Shown here: in pieces, positions 12,320-22,680 of the stretch
Layout: each line of letters starts with the position of its first letter
Position numbering within the stretch: the stretch's first letter is position 1
Assembly: GCF_018812025.1 (NCBI RefSeq)
Contig: NC_063050.1
Location: forward strand, 6,734,047 to 6,798,046
Reading direction: 5' to 3'
DNA length: 64,000 nt
Source of the DNA: Megalobrama amblycephala
Taxonomy: Eukaryota; Chordata; Actinopteri; Cypriniformes; Xenocyprididae
Notes under the pieces: model-generated
The model's database searches: none
The model's input: the letters and a program-made list of their open reading frames with translations, nothing else
What the model was told of the DNA's origin: nothing
Program-made: the position numbers and the translations under genes

Positions 12320-12662
12320 CAGCAGGGGAAGTTTCCAGTGCTGTCTGCCACTCGCGTAGCTCGGCCTGCTTCTCGAGGAGGGTGCCCCATGGCTGCCCCC
12401 GGAACAGAGATTGTGTTCACACTGTGATCTGAATCAGATATAAACAGAACTGCACTTCCTGACAGAATTCTCCAGATACACGGACATACGGATAGTGTTC
12501 TATGATCAAATACAGCAGATCCATCCGACATTTAAAACTCTTTCAAACCAGGAGAAACTGCCATATCTGTTAGGAGAACGCAAGAACTGCTGTGTGTTTG
12601 CTGCTCAATATGTGTCGGCCTGTCACCATAGAAGAGAAAACACTCAATCTGCCCTGATCTGA
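12320..12662 (+). pseudogene. LINE ORF2 C-terminal part, resumed beyond the L2 insertion
   Basis: In the same orientation as the 5918-7995 piece, this stretch reads WLPPEQRLCSHC (from about 12387), then one stop, then TELHFLTEFSRYTDIR and LSNQEKLPYLLGERKNC, ending at a TGA at 12660-12662. This is the usual C-terminal CxxC...H... module of this LINE family; the expected last cysteine is phenylalanine (TEF). It follows from the piece that stops at 7994, with only some tens of residues unaccounted for, so both belong to one element. An 18-19-bp direct repeat (agcaggggaagtttcc) sits at the junction, around 12305-12335. Confidence 0.75.
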
Positions 12663-12780
12663 TGTTTCCAGCACATTTTGCTTCTGTAAATATGTCTAAT
12701 CCCTCAACTTTTTTCTCTCTCATTTCTAGTTTATATGCTTACATACATTAGTAATTCATTTTGCACTACATGCTTAATAC

Positions 12781-13122
12781 TAGGGCTGCACGATATATCG
12801 CATGAGATTGTCACGTGCATTTCGTCAGTAAAGCCGGTTCCCTGATTACTGCTAAATCTCCATCACCTGCTTTCAAATGGAGCGGCATTTAATAGACAGA
12901 ACCGTAGATCACTGAAAAGCCACGCAGTATCGCGTTCATATCACAGATGAATCTCCTTCGATAATGAACGCGATATTGCGTGGCTTTTCAGTGAACTACG
13001 GCTCTGTCTATTAAATGCCGCTCCATTTGAAAGCAGGTGATGGAGATTTAGCGGTAATCAGGGAACCGGCTTTACTGACGAAATGCGCGTGACAATCTCA
13101 TGCGATATATCGTGCAGCCCTA
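12781..13122. mobile_element. hAT-type foldback MITE with perfect 8-bp target duplication
   Basis: 342-bp nearly perfect palindrome: the left arm tagggctgcacgatatatcg is mirrored exactly at the right end, and the arms pair over about 160 bases with a few mismatches. It is flanked by cttaatac at 12773-12780 and 13123-13130, an 8-bp direct repeat. The 8-bp duplication and the TAGGG-start terminus are typical of hAT elements (family knowledge). No coding capacity. It sits in the 3' untranslated part of the 5918-13284 LINE. Confidence 0.9.
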
Positions 13123-13292
13123 CTTAATACTTTTATATATTATTATTACTATTTTTATTATTCTTTTTTCTGTTAATACATATGCACTATTTGTAAGCAG
13201 CCCAGCTGCAATTGCTTTGGCAATACAAATGTATAGTTTTTGTCATGCCAATAAAGCACACTTGAATTGAATTGAAATTGAATTGAGAAACT

Positions 13293-13297
13293 GAGAG

Positions 13298-13333
<36 letters not shown>
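13293..13333. repeat. (GT)n/(GA)n microsatellite
   Basis: gagagtgtgtgtg followed by about 13 GA units. It lies between the LINE's right target duplication and the receptor start codon at 13383, so it probably falls in the 5' untranslated or promoter part of that gene. Confidence 0.9.
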
Positions 13334-13336
<3 letters not shown>

Positions 13337-13382
13337 AGTTCTTCATGAAGTCTGTCCACCAGCAGCACACAGATAAAGCAGA

Positions 13383-13855
13383 ATGATCCTCATCTGGGAT
13401 CATAAACTTCTCATATTTAACCTGCTGCTCATCATGTCAGGTAAGAGTTTATTCTGTTTATTCTCAGCACCTGCTCTCAATCAGGTCCATGTTTGCTCTG
13501 AGCTGTTTCTCTCTTTATGTTTTAGTGGTGGCATGTGAGATGAAGGAAATCTTGACTTTCACTGCTTATGAAGGAGGAAAAGTTGAAATACGGTGTCCCT
13601 ATGAGTCTGAATATGAAACACATAAGAAATATCTCTGCAGAGGAGAATGTAAAGTACTGGATAAAGACATTCCTGTTGAATCTGGATCTGCTAAAGACGA
13701 GAGATTCTCTCTGACCGATGACAGAACGAGCCACATCTTCACCGTCACCATCACTGATCTGAGAACAGAAGATCAAGGACAATACTGGTGTGCTGTGAAG
13801 AGAGTATTTATAAAAACGGATCTCTATACAGAGATTTACCTGGAGATTAAACATG
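13383..13855 (+). CDS. CD300/pIgR-like receptor: signal exon and V-domain exon (partial gene)
   Basis: Exon 1, 13383-13440, encodes a hydrophobic leader (MILIWDHKLLIFNLLLIMS) and ends at gtaagag in phase 1. Exon 2, 13526-13855, follows a tttag acceptor, keeps phase, and encodes one V-type Ig domain ending at gtaagtc. Canonical cysteines are present (B strand VEIRCPYE, F strand DQGQYWCAVK), plus the extra KKYLCRGEC pair typical of CD300/CMRF35 and pIgR-like molecules. KDERFSLTDDRTSHIFTVTI and ITDLRTEDQG match the fish family (family knowledge). Such proteins are surface receptors, often lipid-binding, in myeloid cells. No further V domain, transmembrane or tail exon was found downstream, where repeats take over by 14000, so the gene may be truncated or continue across insertions. 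Confidence 0.75.
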
Positions 13856-14012
13856 GTAAGTCAGAATATACTGTATGAGTGAAATAGTTCATCAGTGCAC
13901 ACAGATATGGTGTAAAATACATAAGCATAACTAATATATCACTAATATACTGCAAAAGTAACATTACAGAAGTCTCTTTGTGTCTGTGAGAGTATGTGTC
14001 GTGTGTTATAAA

Positions 14013-14293
14013 TAGGGTTGGGAACCGAGAACTGGTTCTCATCCGGAACCGGTAGTGTTTTTTGAAAAGAACCGGAACCGTGCAAGATTTCTAAGTTTCG
14101 GTTCCGAAAACGGTTCTCGTGTGATGGGTGGGCGAAGTGCGGGAAGCGTATCCTTTAATAGAGACACCCCACCTCATGAGTATAATAGCAATGAATGCAC
14201 TGAAAAGCCCTCGCGCTCATACGTCAGATATCAATGAGAGAGAGGGAGAGAGCGAGAGATAGATGCACAACACTGCACGATTAATCTTTAAAA
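14013..14293. mobile_element. Fragment of a nonautonomous element (ggttgggaaccgag type)
   Basis: Begins tagggttgggaaccgag and contains several aaccggttct-like inverted words (14030-14115), the style of hAT-like short elements common in fish. No matching right terminus is visible before the next element at 14294. A short GA-rich stretch lies at 14234-14260. Confidence 0.4.
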
Positions 14294-15064
14294 CAGGGGT
14301 CTCAAACTCAAATTGGCGGGGGGCCGTTTCTGTGATTGACACCTCATAGGAGGGCCATATTAACATTCAAGCGCAAGAAAGCGCAACATTTCAGAACATT
14401 TACTTTGCATTATTTCTCATTTACATCAAATTTGCCTACTAAAATATCTTTATACCTATACTATAAATATTCTATTTACCATACTAAATGTAAACAGCAG
14501 TGTCTCTCTCATTGTTACAGAGTGTAATATAATTATATAATACTATTACTAATATAATACTACTAGGCCTAATATACTATTAATTGCAATAGTCTGGTGC
14601 AACTTCTCACATCCAACAAGGTACATGGAATAAAAAAAATACAGTAATTTAGGAACAAAACCATCAACACTTGTGGTGTGGAGGGGTCAGAAATAAACAA
14701 AAAACTGGAGCTATATATATATCAACTTTATTTTGCCAAAAAATAAAAATCTCTCATTGTTACATACATTATTAGTTTTTAATATTTAGTGGAAGTATTT
14801 TCCCTTACTTTATGTTAGCTTACATAACATTAAAATGTTGCACTGACCAACACTGTACTGAACAAATACAATCCCTGAATACATTTGTAGCCTACACTCT
14901 TCTGTTTCTTGACAGACAACTGGCAGCGCATTTGTCCAAGATGCCGTTTGAGCATCGGTAACGTTTAATGGCTGCATCGGTCGTGGTTTAAATCGACGCT
15001 CGTGACTTAAAGTCGAGTGCTTTTACTGTAATTTGGGCAAGAGCGCTCATAATAGAAGCTACAC
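14294..15064 (+). mobile_element. hAT-type nonautonomous element, 3'-truncated copy
   Basis: Starts caggggtctcaaactcaaat and follows the element at 19317-20396 closely for about 770 bases, until gcgctcataatagaagc. There a different repeat (gtggcggagccagg) takes over. The right terminus is absent. The interior is AT-rich and non-coding. Confidence 0.8.
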
Positions 15065-16123
15065 GTGGCGGAGCCAGGATTTTTTCATAGGGGTGGCCAG
15101 GCAGGGGCCAGCAACCAGTCCGGGGTGGCACGAAATATTCATAATTTCAACATAAAAATGAGTCTGACTATAATGTACTGGACTGTGATTACAACACAAC
15201 TGAATACAGTTAATTTGTACTTAATTGTAATTAAGATAGTGAATTAGATCATGGAATGCTGAGTGAATTTGACCTTTTTTTTTGTTTGTTTTGTTGTAAT
15301 CATTCCTCACTTGCAGGCATATTAATAAAGGGACTCACACTGTAGCTTCAACTTGTTCAGTCAGTTCTGGTTCTCAAAACCCCCAATAGCTTGTTCTCCA
15401 TTGTTGCATCTTCATGGATGAGACATGCAGATAACTACATACTGTAGTTCAAAGATTATTCAACCTTCATTTAATTTTATGTATAATCAATGAACCTCAA
15501 CAATTCTGAGTTTGTCTGTTTCAAAAAATGACCAAAAAAGTAAACACTTAATGTTTAACCTTCTATATTGTCAAAATAAATAATTGCAACAGTTCTATCA
15601 TACCTAAATTAAACTCAGTACAAAGAAAAAAAAAGTGTTCTCTTTTGAATTCCCATTTGCTGATGCGGAAGTCAACAACACATAAATGCCAGAATGTAAA
15701 ATTAATTATGCATTTAAATGTGATATTTTTGTTTGTACTTTATAAATTAACAAAATTAGCATCTTCTATTACAAATGCAGAGTTCTCACATTTATTTATG
15801 CATTAAAAAATTACATATCAGCTTGTGCCTTATATTGTGATCTCACATAGGCAGAATATTTTAGTCCAGAGACATGTGACGCATATATAGGCCTACATGC
15901 ATGCAGTTTTAACGCAGCTTTAATCGCCTTTTTTGGTTATTTCATGACTTAATAGATGACAGAACTACGACGTTGCATGCTCGTAGTTTCTTTTGCGCTT
16001 TATTTATAGTGATAATATACAGCGCATCATATTTGTGCTTGATTGAAAAGTGCGCCGTCTTGCAACCCACCAGTTGAGAAACATTTACGTAAGCTATAAT
16101 GTTATTGTTCGCTGTTCACTGCA
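15065..16123 (+). repeat. Element beginning gtggcggagccagg, no coding capacity seen
   Basis: The opening gtggcggagccaggattt recurs in the same orientation at about 16381, so two copies of one family's left end are present. The rest (15130-16120) is AT-rich; I see no open frame with a recognisable domain and no certain right end. Confidence 0.4.
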
Positions 16124-16660
16124 GGGGCGGAGCCAGGGGGTGGCCGTGGCCACCCTTGGCCTAAGCTTGGCCACCCCGCTCACAACTGCTGTTTCTGTCT
16201 ACTTTTTTTGATGACAAGAATTGCGTTTATTTAAACGCAGAACCGTCTATTTAAGACCACAAAAAAACGGGAGACTTTTCAGACGCGCACTCCAACTTCG
16301 CCTCAGCGCCAGGCGCAAGTCAAACACGTGCGGAAACGATACAGCTGCCGAATGAGCTTCAGCAGAACAGCAGTGAACCAGTGGCGGAGCCAGGATTTTT
16401 TCATAGGGGTGGCCATTCAAATCTGCTTTCGCGCTGCCATTGATCTGAAGAGAGTTGTCATGTGTAACGTTAGATATAAACAGCTTCACAATCTTTTCAA
16501 ACACACAGTATCATTGTGTGACAAATATTCCAATTATCACAGAAGTATACAAAAGTTTATTATTTATGGAGTTACATTTGATCCAAAAATAATGAACGTA
16601 ATTAAAAAAAAAAAAAAACTAATAAAAATATAAATTGAAACTGAATAAAATGTCTTTGAA
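16124..16660 (+). repeat. Two further gcggagccagg-type element ends
   Basis: One begins caggggcggagccagggg at 16124 and contains the palindromic ggccgtggccacc / ttggccacc words. The other begins cagtggcggagccagg at 16379. CAG-type starts fit hAT elements, but neither end could be paired. An A-rich tract lies at 16605-16617. Confidence 0.35.
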
Positions 16661-16799
16661 ACTTAAAAAAATAAATCACAGGCAAAATGTTTGATATTGT
16701 TTTTAATACACTGCATGTTTTGCTAACAGTTTATTTTCTTTCTTTCACTGATCTTTACTTACAAAAGCATTTCCAGAGATTTCTTTATGCTTCTGAAGT

Positions 16800-17060
16800 T
16801 TTCGTTTACAATCCCAGAGTTTTCGTTCGTCTTTCTGGCACAAATCTCTCGCGGGGGCGGGGCCAGCAGTGGTGTGTTCTCATTGGCTACTGAGTTTTTG
16901 ATTGACAGCTTCTACTTGACCTGGAAGTGAAGACGTCAGTGTTGTGTTTACATGTGTGGAGATGAGCGTCTGTAAGCGGCTTCTTATTTCATTTTAGTGA
17001 TGTAAAGATAGGAGTTTTTATTATTTTATCTGTAGCTGCTGCTACTATGGTGAGATGATT
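16800..17060 (+). promoter_or_regulatory. Promoter-like GC-box/CCAAT patch with no gene attached
   Basis: In an AT-rich setting this stretch carries gcgggggcggggcc (16850-16863, GC box), attggct (16883-16889, inverted CCAAT), ctggaagtg (ETS-like, 16921-16929) and gacgtcag (CRE-like, 16932-16939). A ttttag and an atg|gtgaga (17047-17054) follow, reading like the ends of short exons. This is the order of elements in housekeeping-type promoters (established knowledge), but no open frame follows and an LTR element begins soon after. It could equally be transposon sequence. Confidence 0.3.
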
Positions 17061-17094
17061 TCTTAGGCCTAGCACAGATAAATGATATAATCAT

Positions 17095-17176
17095 CCCCAG
17101 ATAGCAAAAATCATCTGGCCCAGATCTGGCCCAGACACTTCTTAAGATCTGGGCCAGATCCGTGAAACGGACCTGG
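17095..17176. repeat. ctggcccagat direct and inverted repeats
   Basis: ctggcccagat occurs twice (17115-17135) and its complement atctgggccag once (17148-17158), with acttcttaag between them. It looks like the end of a nonautonomous element lying against the LTR element's interior. Confidence 0.45.
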
Positions 17177-18527
17177 GCCGGTGTCTTTTGGCACAACGGT
17201 CAGGAGGAGCCAGATGTTACCCCAGAAGCCAGCCAGGACGAGGCCCCAGGGTAGAGTCGCAGGTGGGAGGAGCCATGGTCGAGTCAGCTTGGGGGCGGAC
17301 GACACCCTGGGGACGACCAACGGAGATTCAGCTGGAGACCCAGATGGAACTGAAGAGCCGACGAGCCCACGCGCAGCCGATGGCCCTGGAGACCGAGGAG
17401 GAGCCATGGTGACGAGCGTCCGAGGAGGAGGCGGACATCCAGAGGGCAGAGGCTGAGCCGGTGGGACCGAGGATGTAGGCGGAGCTGGAGGGAAGGAGGA
17501 GCCAGATGGAGCCGTAGGTGCAGGCAGGTGGACGACTGACCAAGGCGGAGCCGGAAAGACGAGGGAGCCTGGAGAAGTCGTATGGCCGATGGTGTCCGGT
17601 GGAGCCGAGGGAGGGAGGAGCCAGGGTGACACCGACGTGTCGACGGGCCGAGGTGGAGCAGGGGGCGTGGAGGCTGGAAGTGGAGGCAGGGGATCTGCTT
17701 GAATGGATGGAGTGGAGGGCCTGAAGATGCTTGACATCCCCACCTGGCATGTGATGAGACTGGATGACGGAGGAGGCGGGAGAGGAAGGCTGGGTGGGCA
17801 GATAGGGAACTCAGGAGACGGAGAACTGTAGAACACTGGAGATGGGTCCTCTGGAGGCTCAGGAGATTCATTAAAAACAGGACAATCAGGGGAATGCAAA
17901 GTCACCTCTCCGAAAAAAATCGATTAAATCAGCCGTAAAAACTACTTTCAGTTCCTCAGCATATTTGCCAGTGTCAGTCATTGTTTCCATCGTGGTGGTG
18001 TTGTGGGCGGAGCTTTCCTCCCAGCCCTCGAGCTCCACAAGCACTCCCACGACGTCAGATGATGTTACCGGCTTGCGCACCTGGTCAGAACCTTGCTGTA
18101 AGGTTGGCTCCAGGGCGATGGTAATGTCTGATCCTTTCCTCGGTCCAGGCTCATCCATCGCGGCAGGCTGGCCTCCTCGGTCTGCGGTGGGCACGTGAAA
18201 CATCTCCGTTGTGACGTTCGTCGATGGTGGCTGACTGGCTTCTGGCAGTGGAGTGGGGCTGGTGGCGAAGTCATCCTCCGCGGAGCCGACGGTGAAGGGT
18301 GAGTCGTTACTCACCAGCACCCACTCCACGAGTGCGGCGAAGTCCTTCTGAGGACCGCTCCCTAGGAGGCGTGCCCGGGACCGCTCGCTAAGGCTGGAGA
18401 TGTAGAACACGCAGAGCGAGCGGTCAGGATAGTGTGTGAGGCACGGCAACTCCAAAAAATCCAGGGTGTGTGATTCCAGGGAGCGGTCCCTCTGCTCCAG
18501 GCACAAAAGGGCAACAGCAGGGTCCAT
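17111..18527 (-). pseudogene. Gag-like/proline-rich ORF of a nonautonomous LTR retroelement
   Basis: Reads on the minus strand from MDPAVALLCLEQRDRSLES at 18527, 75 bases inside the LTR. The first about 200 residues include SLSERSRARLLGSGPQKDFAALVEWV, the style of fish retroelement gag-like proteins. Near 17900, in a run of A/T, the frame shifts to a second one rich in proline and serine that ends at 17111. No protease, reverse transcriptase or integrase motif is seen. I recognise it as a recurrent fish repeat ORF but cannot name a function. The strongly GC-rich, codon-biased 17180-17800 stretch gives long shadow frames in other frames, which are not genes. Confidence 0.55.
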
Positions 18528-18595
18528 GGTGACGGAGAAAAAAAAAAGGGGAAAAAACGAACAAAAAGAAAATCGCCCGTTTCGGTCCGTTCTTC

Positions 18596-18951
18596 TGTTA
18601 CGGATGCTGTGGTAGCAAGCACGATGCAGACGAAGATGACGATAAGAACAATACTTTAATTAAACATAGGAGATTCCAACGGGATATAGACAGCATTAAC
18701 ACATGTAGACATCAATGAGAACGGACAAGGAGTGAAGGAGAACACAGGGTATATATATACAGGTGACTAACAAAGGGAGCTAAACAAGGTGAGGGGATAA
18801 TTAACAAGACACAGGTGGATCAAATGAACTAATAAACAGAACGGGAAACTAGGTCACAGGAACACGACATGTAACAAATATAGAATGCAAACACACTTTC
18901 TCAGATGAGACCAGACACTGAACACAGGAAAACCACTGAATATTTGTAACA
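18596..18951 (-). mobile_element. Long terminal repeat of the minus-strand LTR element
   Basis: 356 bp bounded by tgttac and gtaaca, the inverted ends expected of an LTR. On the minus strand a TATA-like tatatatatac (18748-18761) lies upstream of a taattaaag A-rich stretch, a plausible promoter and polyadenylation layout. The gag-like ORF starts just downstream. The partner LTR was not found near 17100, so the element is truncated on that side and no target duplication could be checked. Confidence 0.65.
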
Positions 18952-19316
18952 AAGACATTTTCCAAAACTGTAAATATGAAAATAAATGCAATATTTTTAA
19001 TTAAAAAATGTTTTTGAAGTGGTGATATTCATCAAGGGTTTAAAGTTCTGTGAAAATGTGCAGTGATCTCTGTTGTATGAATGCACAGTGTATGAATCAG
19101 GATGTGGTGTTATGATGTTCATTATGAGATTTGTGTATGTTTGTCCAGCGTGATCTCATGGAAATATGTAGGCCTGTCTATTTGTACATAATCTGTCCAT
19201 TGTAAATGTATGTGTGTGACATTTGAATGGAGTGTGGGGGCTTCATAAACATAAAGTTCTTACGTATTTGCACATTAATAACATATAAATGCTTGTGTAT
19301 AGCCTATAATTTAAAG
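18952..19316. other. AT-rich stretch, nothing recognised
   Basis: No open frame, repeat terminus or splice-site pattern supports a gene here. It holds aataaa-like words only. Confidence 0.5.
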
Positions 19317-20272
19317 CAGGGGTCTCAAACTCAAATTGGCGGGGGGCCGTTTCTGTGATTGACACCTCATAGGAGGGCCATATTAACATTCAAGCGCAAG
19401 AAAGCGCAACATTTCAGAAAATTTACTTTCCTTTGCATTATTTCTCATTTACATCAAATTTGCCTACTAAAATATCTTACCTATACTTACCTATACCTAT
19501 AGCCTACTATAAATATTTTATTTACCATACTAAATGTAAACAGCAGTGTCTCTCTCATTGTTACAGAGTGTAATATAATTATATAATACTATTACTAATA
19601 TAATACTACTAATATACTAATATAATACTACTAATATACTATTAATTGCAATTGTCTGGTGCAACTTCTCACATCCAACAAGGTGCATGGAATAAAAAAA
19701 ATAGTAATTTAGGAACAAAACCATCAACACTTGTGGCGTGGAGGGGTCAGGAATAAACAAAAAACTGGAGCTAGGCCTATATATATATATCAACTTTATT
19801 TTGCCAAAAAATAAAAATCTCTCATTGTTACATACATTATTAGCTTTTAATAGCTATTTAGTGGAAGTATTTCCCTTACTTATGTTAGCTTAAATAACAT
19901 TAAAATTTTGCACTGACCAACACTGTACTGAACAAATACAATCCCTGAATACATTTGTACACTCTTCTGTTTTTTGACAGACACCTGGCAGCGCATTTGT
20001 CCAAGATGCCGTTTGAGCATCAGTAACGGTTAATGGTTGCATCGGACGCGTTTCGGTGGTTTAAATCGACGCTCGTGACTTAAAGTCGAGTGCTTTTACT
20101 GTAGGCTAATTTAGGCAAGCGCGCTCATAATAGAAGCGACACGGTTGAGAGCGCGGCTCATGGTTGCATAGCAACGACAGACGCCACTGGAGCGAAAGCG
20201 CATTGGAAAGAAGGAGAATGCGGCGCGGCCGCTTATGTGACGCGATATTTGAATGCCCCCATAGCAACTAGA

Positions 20273-20312
<40 letters not shown>

Positions 20313-20396
20313 TTAGCGGGCCGGGTTATGTTTTATTTTTGAGACCAGTTGCGGGCCGGGTAGAGGGGAGGGCGGGCCGGCAGTTTGAGACCACTG
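19317..20396 (+). mobile_element. Complete hAT-type nonautonomous element
   Basis: 1,080 bp with terminal inverted repeats: left caggggtctcaaact, right end complement cagtggtctcaaact. Flanks are atttaaag (19309-19316) and ctttaaag (20397-20404), 7 of 8 identical, as for hAT 8-bp duplications. An (AAT)n tract at 20275-20312 lies inside. The same family occurs truncated at 14294. Non-coding throughout. Confidence 0.85.
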
Positions 20397-20523
20397 CTTT
20401 AAAGTGTATATGGAGAGCGTGGCAGGGAAAGCTCTGCATTTTATAATGCATTTGACTACTAAATTAGGAGGATGTTTCTCATAACTGCTGCTTAAATGAT
20501 CATTGATTTTGCCTTGCAACATT

Positions 20524-20564
20524 CTTTTTATTAATAATGATAATAATAATAATAATAATAATTT
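20524..20564. repeat. (AAT)n microsatellite
   Basis: Runs of taa/aat units; the short frames across it are artefacts of the repeat. Confidence 0.85.
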
Positions 20565-20794
20565 ATTATTTGTGTCCAAATCCATCATTCACTTTTGTTT
20601 AACGTGTACAGCACACATTCATCCACGCCGTTTCATTTCAGTTTGTTTTATTGCACTAAGAAACAATAAGTTAGCTGCCAGCTATATTATATTCAATGTG
20701 CCCCGTTATAGCAATGTTTTTTACATTAAACTTTTATGAATTCTATTGAGAAACCACAAGAAACAGGTGAATCAGCATTGAGAAATTGTTTGGT

Positions 20795-21716
20795 AACCAG
20801 CATTTATTTGGAGGGGACGTTATTCGACGGACTTTTACAGAACATTCAGGATGTTCTCTATTTTATTTGGAAATGTGATGTTCCCAGAACATTCTCAGAA
20901 TGTCCCCGCTGCCCTTGTCAAAAAATTGAATTGAAAATTACAGCTAAATTGACTAACAAAAGTGGCTGTTAAAACAAAAACTGTAAAATTAAGGTTAAAA
21001 ATCTTATTTTTTCTTTACTGTCTTACAAAATAATGCACTTTACAGATATTTCCTGGATTATTATTATGAAATTTATAGGAATGTCCCTAATGTTCTGTAA
21101 AGGTTCAGAGAACTTTAGAGAACTTTTAGGGAACATTGCGCAGGGTCACAAGAACGTCACCTCCTACATGGGCCCCACATACGTGGCATGTTGTCACATT
21201 AAACCTCCATTCTTTCGAGGTAAATAAAGGAAAGTATAATGAAAGAAAACCACATTTTTGTTCTAGACATGTATAAAAATTCTAAAAGGTCAGTACTCTA
21301 AAAATACTTTTATTATAGACTGTTCAACCAGGAGATAACAGTACGTTTCAGCTAATTGCCTTCATCAGTCTTTGCCTTTGATTGGATTACTAGACAAGTG
21401 TGACATTACTTTGGAAAAAAAGGATCTGAACCCCAAGTGGATTTACACAAAATGAGAAAGCCAAAAAATGTTAGGTTATTCCCCGCTCTCTCCTAGCTTA
21501 CATGAGCACTACGCTTTCTGAATCAGCGGCAGCACGAAAGCAGGATTAAATTAATATTCCAGTATGATCATAACTTTAAAGGTTTAATAGACTGCGGAAT
21601 TGTTGTCATTTAGGAATAAGATTGCATGCCCAGCTAAAAGAATTTTGTTATAAGAACATACTCAAAATATTCTGGGAATGTAAAAAATGAGAGGATCATT
21701 TTTTATAAGGTATGAT
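20795..21716. repeat. Dispersed repeat with gttcccagaacattctcag words, left part
   Basis: The stretch about 20810-21070 is clearly related to 50480-50720: both carry a ggacgtt/ggacatt start, gttcccagaacattctcag-like words, and then ctgcccttgtcaaaaaa and gcactttacag. It has no coding sign. The related tail of aacgtt/ttccaagaacat words continues beyond the LTR at 22203-22340. Confidence 0.55.
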
Positions 21717-22202
21717 TGTAACGACTCGTTACACGAAGTGGGATCGATAAACAGGATTTATTAAACAGTGATCGTGGTCAGACAGGCAATGGTCAGACAG
21801 CAGCAGACTGGAACAGCAGAGAGCAGGAAGAATCGTAGTCGTAATACAGGCAATGGGTCAGGGCAGGCAGATAACAATCACAGGTCAGAATCAAAGCAAC
21901 GAGTCCAATGGGCAGGCAGCAGAGAATCGTAAACAGGGATCAAACAGGGTCAACAACAGGCAGGCAAAAACAATGAAGAATGCTCAGAAATGCAAACCGT
22001 AGTAGTACAAGACCTCACAAAGAATGCAAGGTTGAAGGCAGTTTATATAGTCCTGATAATGAGCTTCAGCTGGGTGTGGTGATCAGTACCAAGGTACGGG
22101 GCTGATGGGAAATGTAGTGTGTGTGTCTGTGTGTGTTGGTACTCTGACGATGGCGCCCTCTGATGGCCAGAGGAGGGAATCACGGAGTTTGTCTCTGTGA
22201 CA
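21717..22202 (-). mobile_element. Solo LTR (Gypsy-like)
   Basis: 486 bp bounded on the plus strand by tgtaacgactcg and gtctctgtgaca. As read on the minus strand it begins TGTCACAG, like the LTR of the Gypsy element at the right end of this window. No internal region follows on either side, so it appears to be a solo LTR left by recombination. A clean 5-bp target duplication is not evident (flanks tatgat / attatg). It splits a dispersed repeat. Confidence 0.65.
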
Positions 22203-22379
22203 ATTATGTTCCTCAAATGTTCTTTCAACTTAATTTTGATTTAAAATTCAATATTCTAGGAACGTTGATTTGTAACATTCCAAGAACATAAAAATGTCCA
22301 GTTTCCTTAATGTTAGTAGAAAGTTATTTAGAGGTTAGTATGATGTTCCTGAATCAAACACCTGCTGTGAACAAACACT

Positions 22380-22680
22380 GAAAGAAAGAGAAATAAGAAC
22401 ACAAACTACAACTTTCTTCAGCCACAGCCTTAGATGAACTGAAGATAAAAGACATTAAATCTCTGAAGATCTGATTAAACAACTCCACAAACAGCATCAC
22501 CAGCTTCACTTATTACTAACCAGACTGAATTTATTTCTGTCACACGTCTACCGAAGATCTTACTGAGAATTACCAGAGGTTTAGATGTTGATGTTTGGTT
22601 GAAAATGTTTTGTTTAACTCATTACTCATTTATCATTATCATGGAGATCAGTGTTTGCTTTAGTTTAATTCTTGACCCTA
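22380..22680 (+). repeat. Foldback-type dispersed repeat shared with the receptor introns
   Basis: ttcagccacagccttagatg, gaagataaaagacattaa and caccagcttcacttattact recur almost unchanged at 47040-47120 plus 48125-48260, and at 60975-61100. Inverted relatives lie at 52440-52640. The family is non-coding. Confidence 0.65.

Larger units (their letters stand above)
5918..13284 (+). mobile_element. 5'-truncated non-LTR retrotransposon with two later insertions
   Basis: Plus-strand LINE whose pieces lie at 5918-7995, about 12320-12780 and 13131-13284. It is flanked by the direct repeat gagaaact at 5910-5917 and 13285-13292, an apparent target-site duplication. The 3' end reads gccaataaagcacacttg and then short ttgaatt repeats, a LINE-type tail. 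The middle is occupied by an L2-type LINE (7996-about 12310, opposite strand), and the 3' untranslated part by a 342-bp hAT foldback element (12781-13122). The endonuclease is missing, so the copy is 5'-truncated. I do not assign a clade with confidence. Confidence 0.8.

Noticed and set aside
17181..17871. Several long frames on both strands in the GC-rich block
   Set aside because: They overlap the proline-rich minus-strand ORF in other frames and show no domain; they are shadows of biased base composition.
20736..21227. Two plus-strand frames of 64-78 codons
   Set aside because: They lie in a dispersed non-coding repeat, and the related copy near 50500 does not keep them open.
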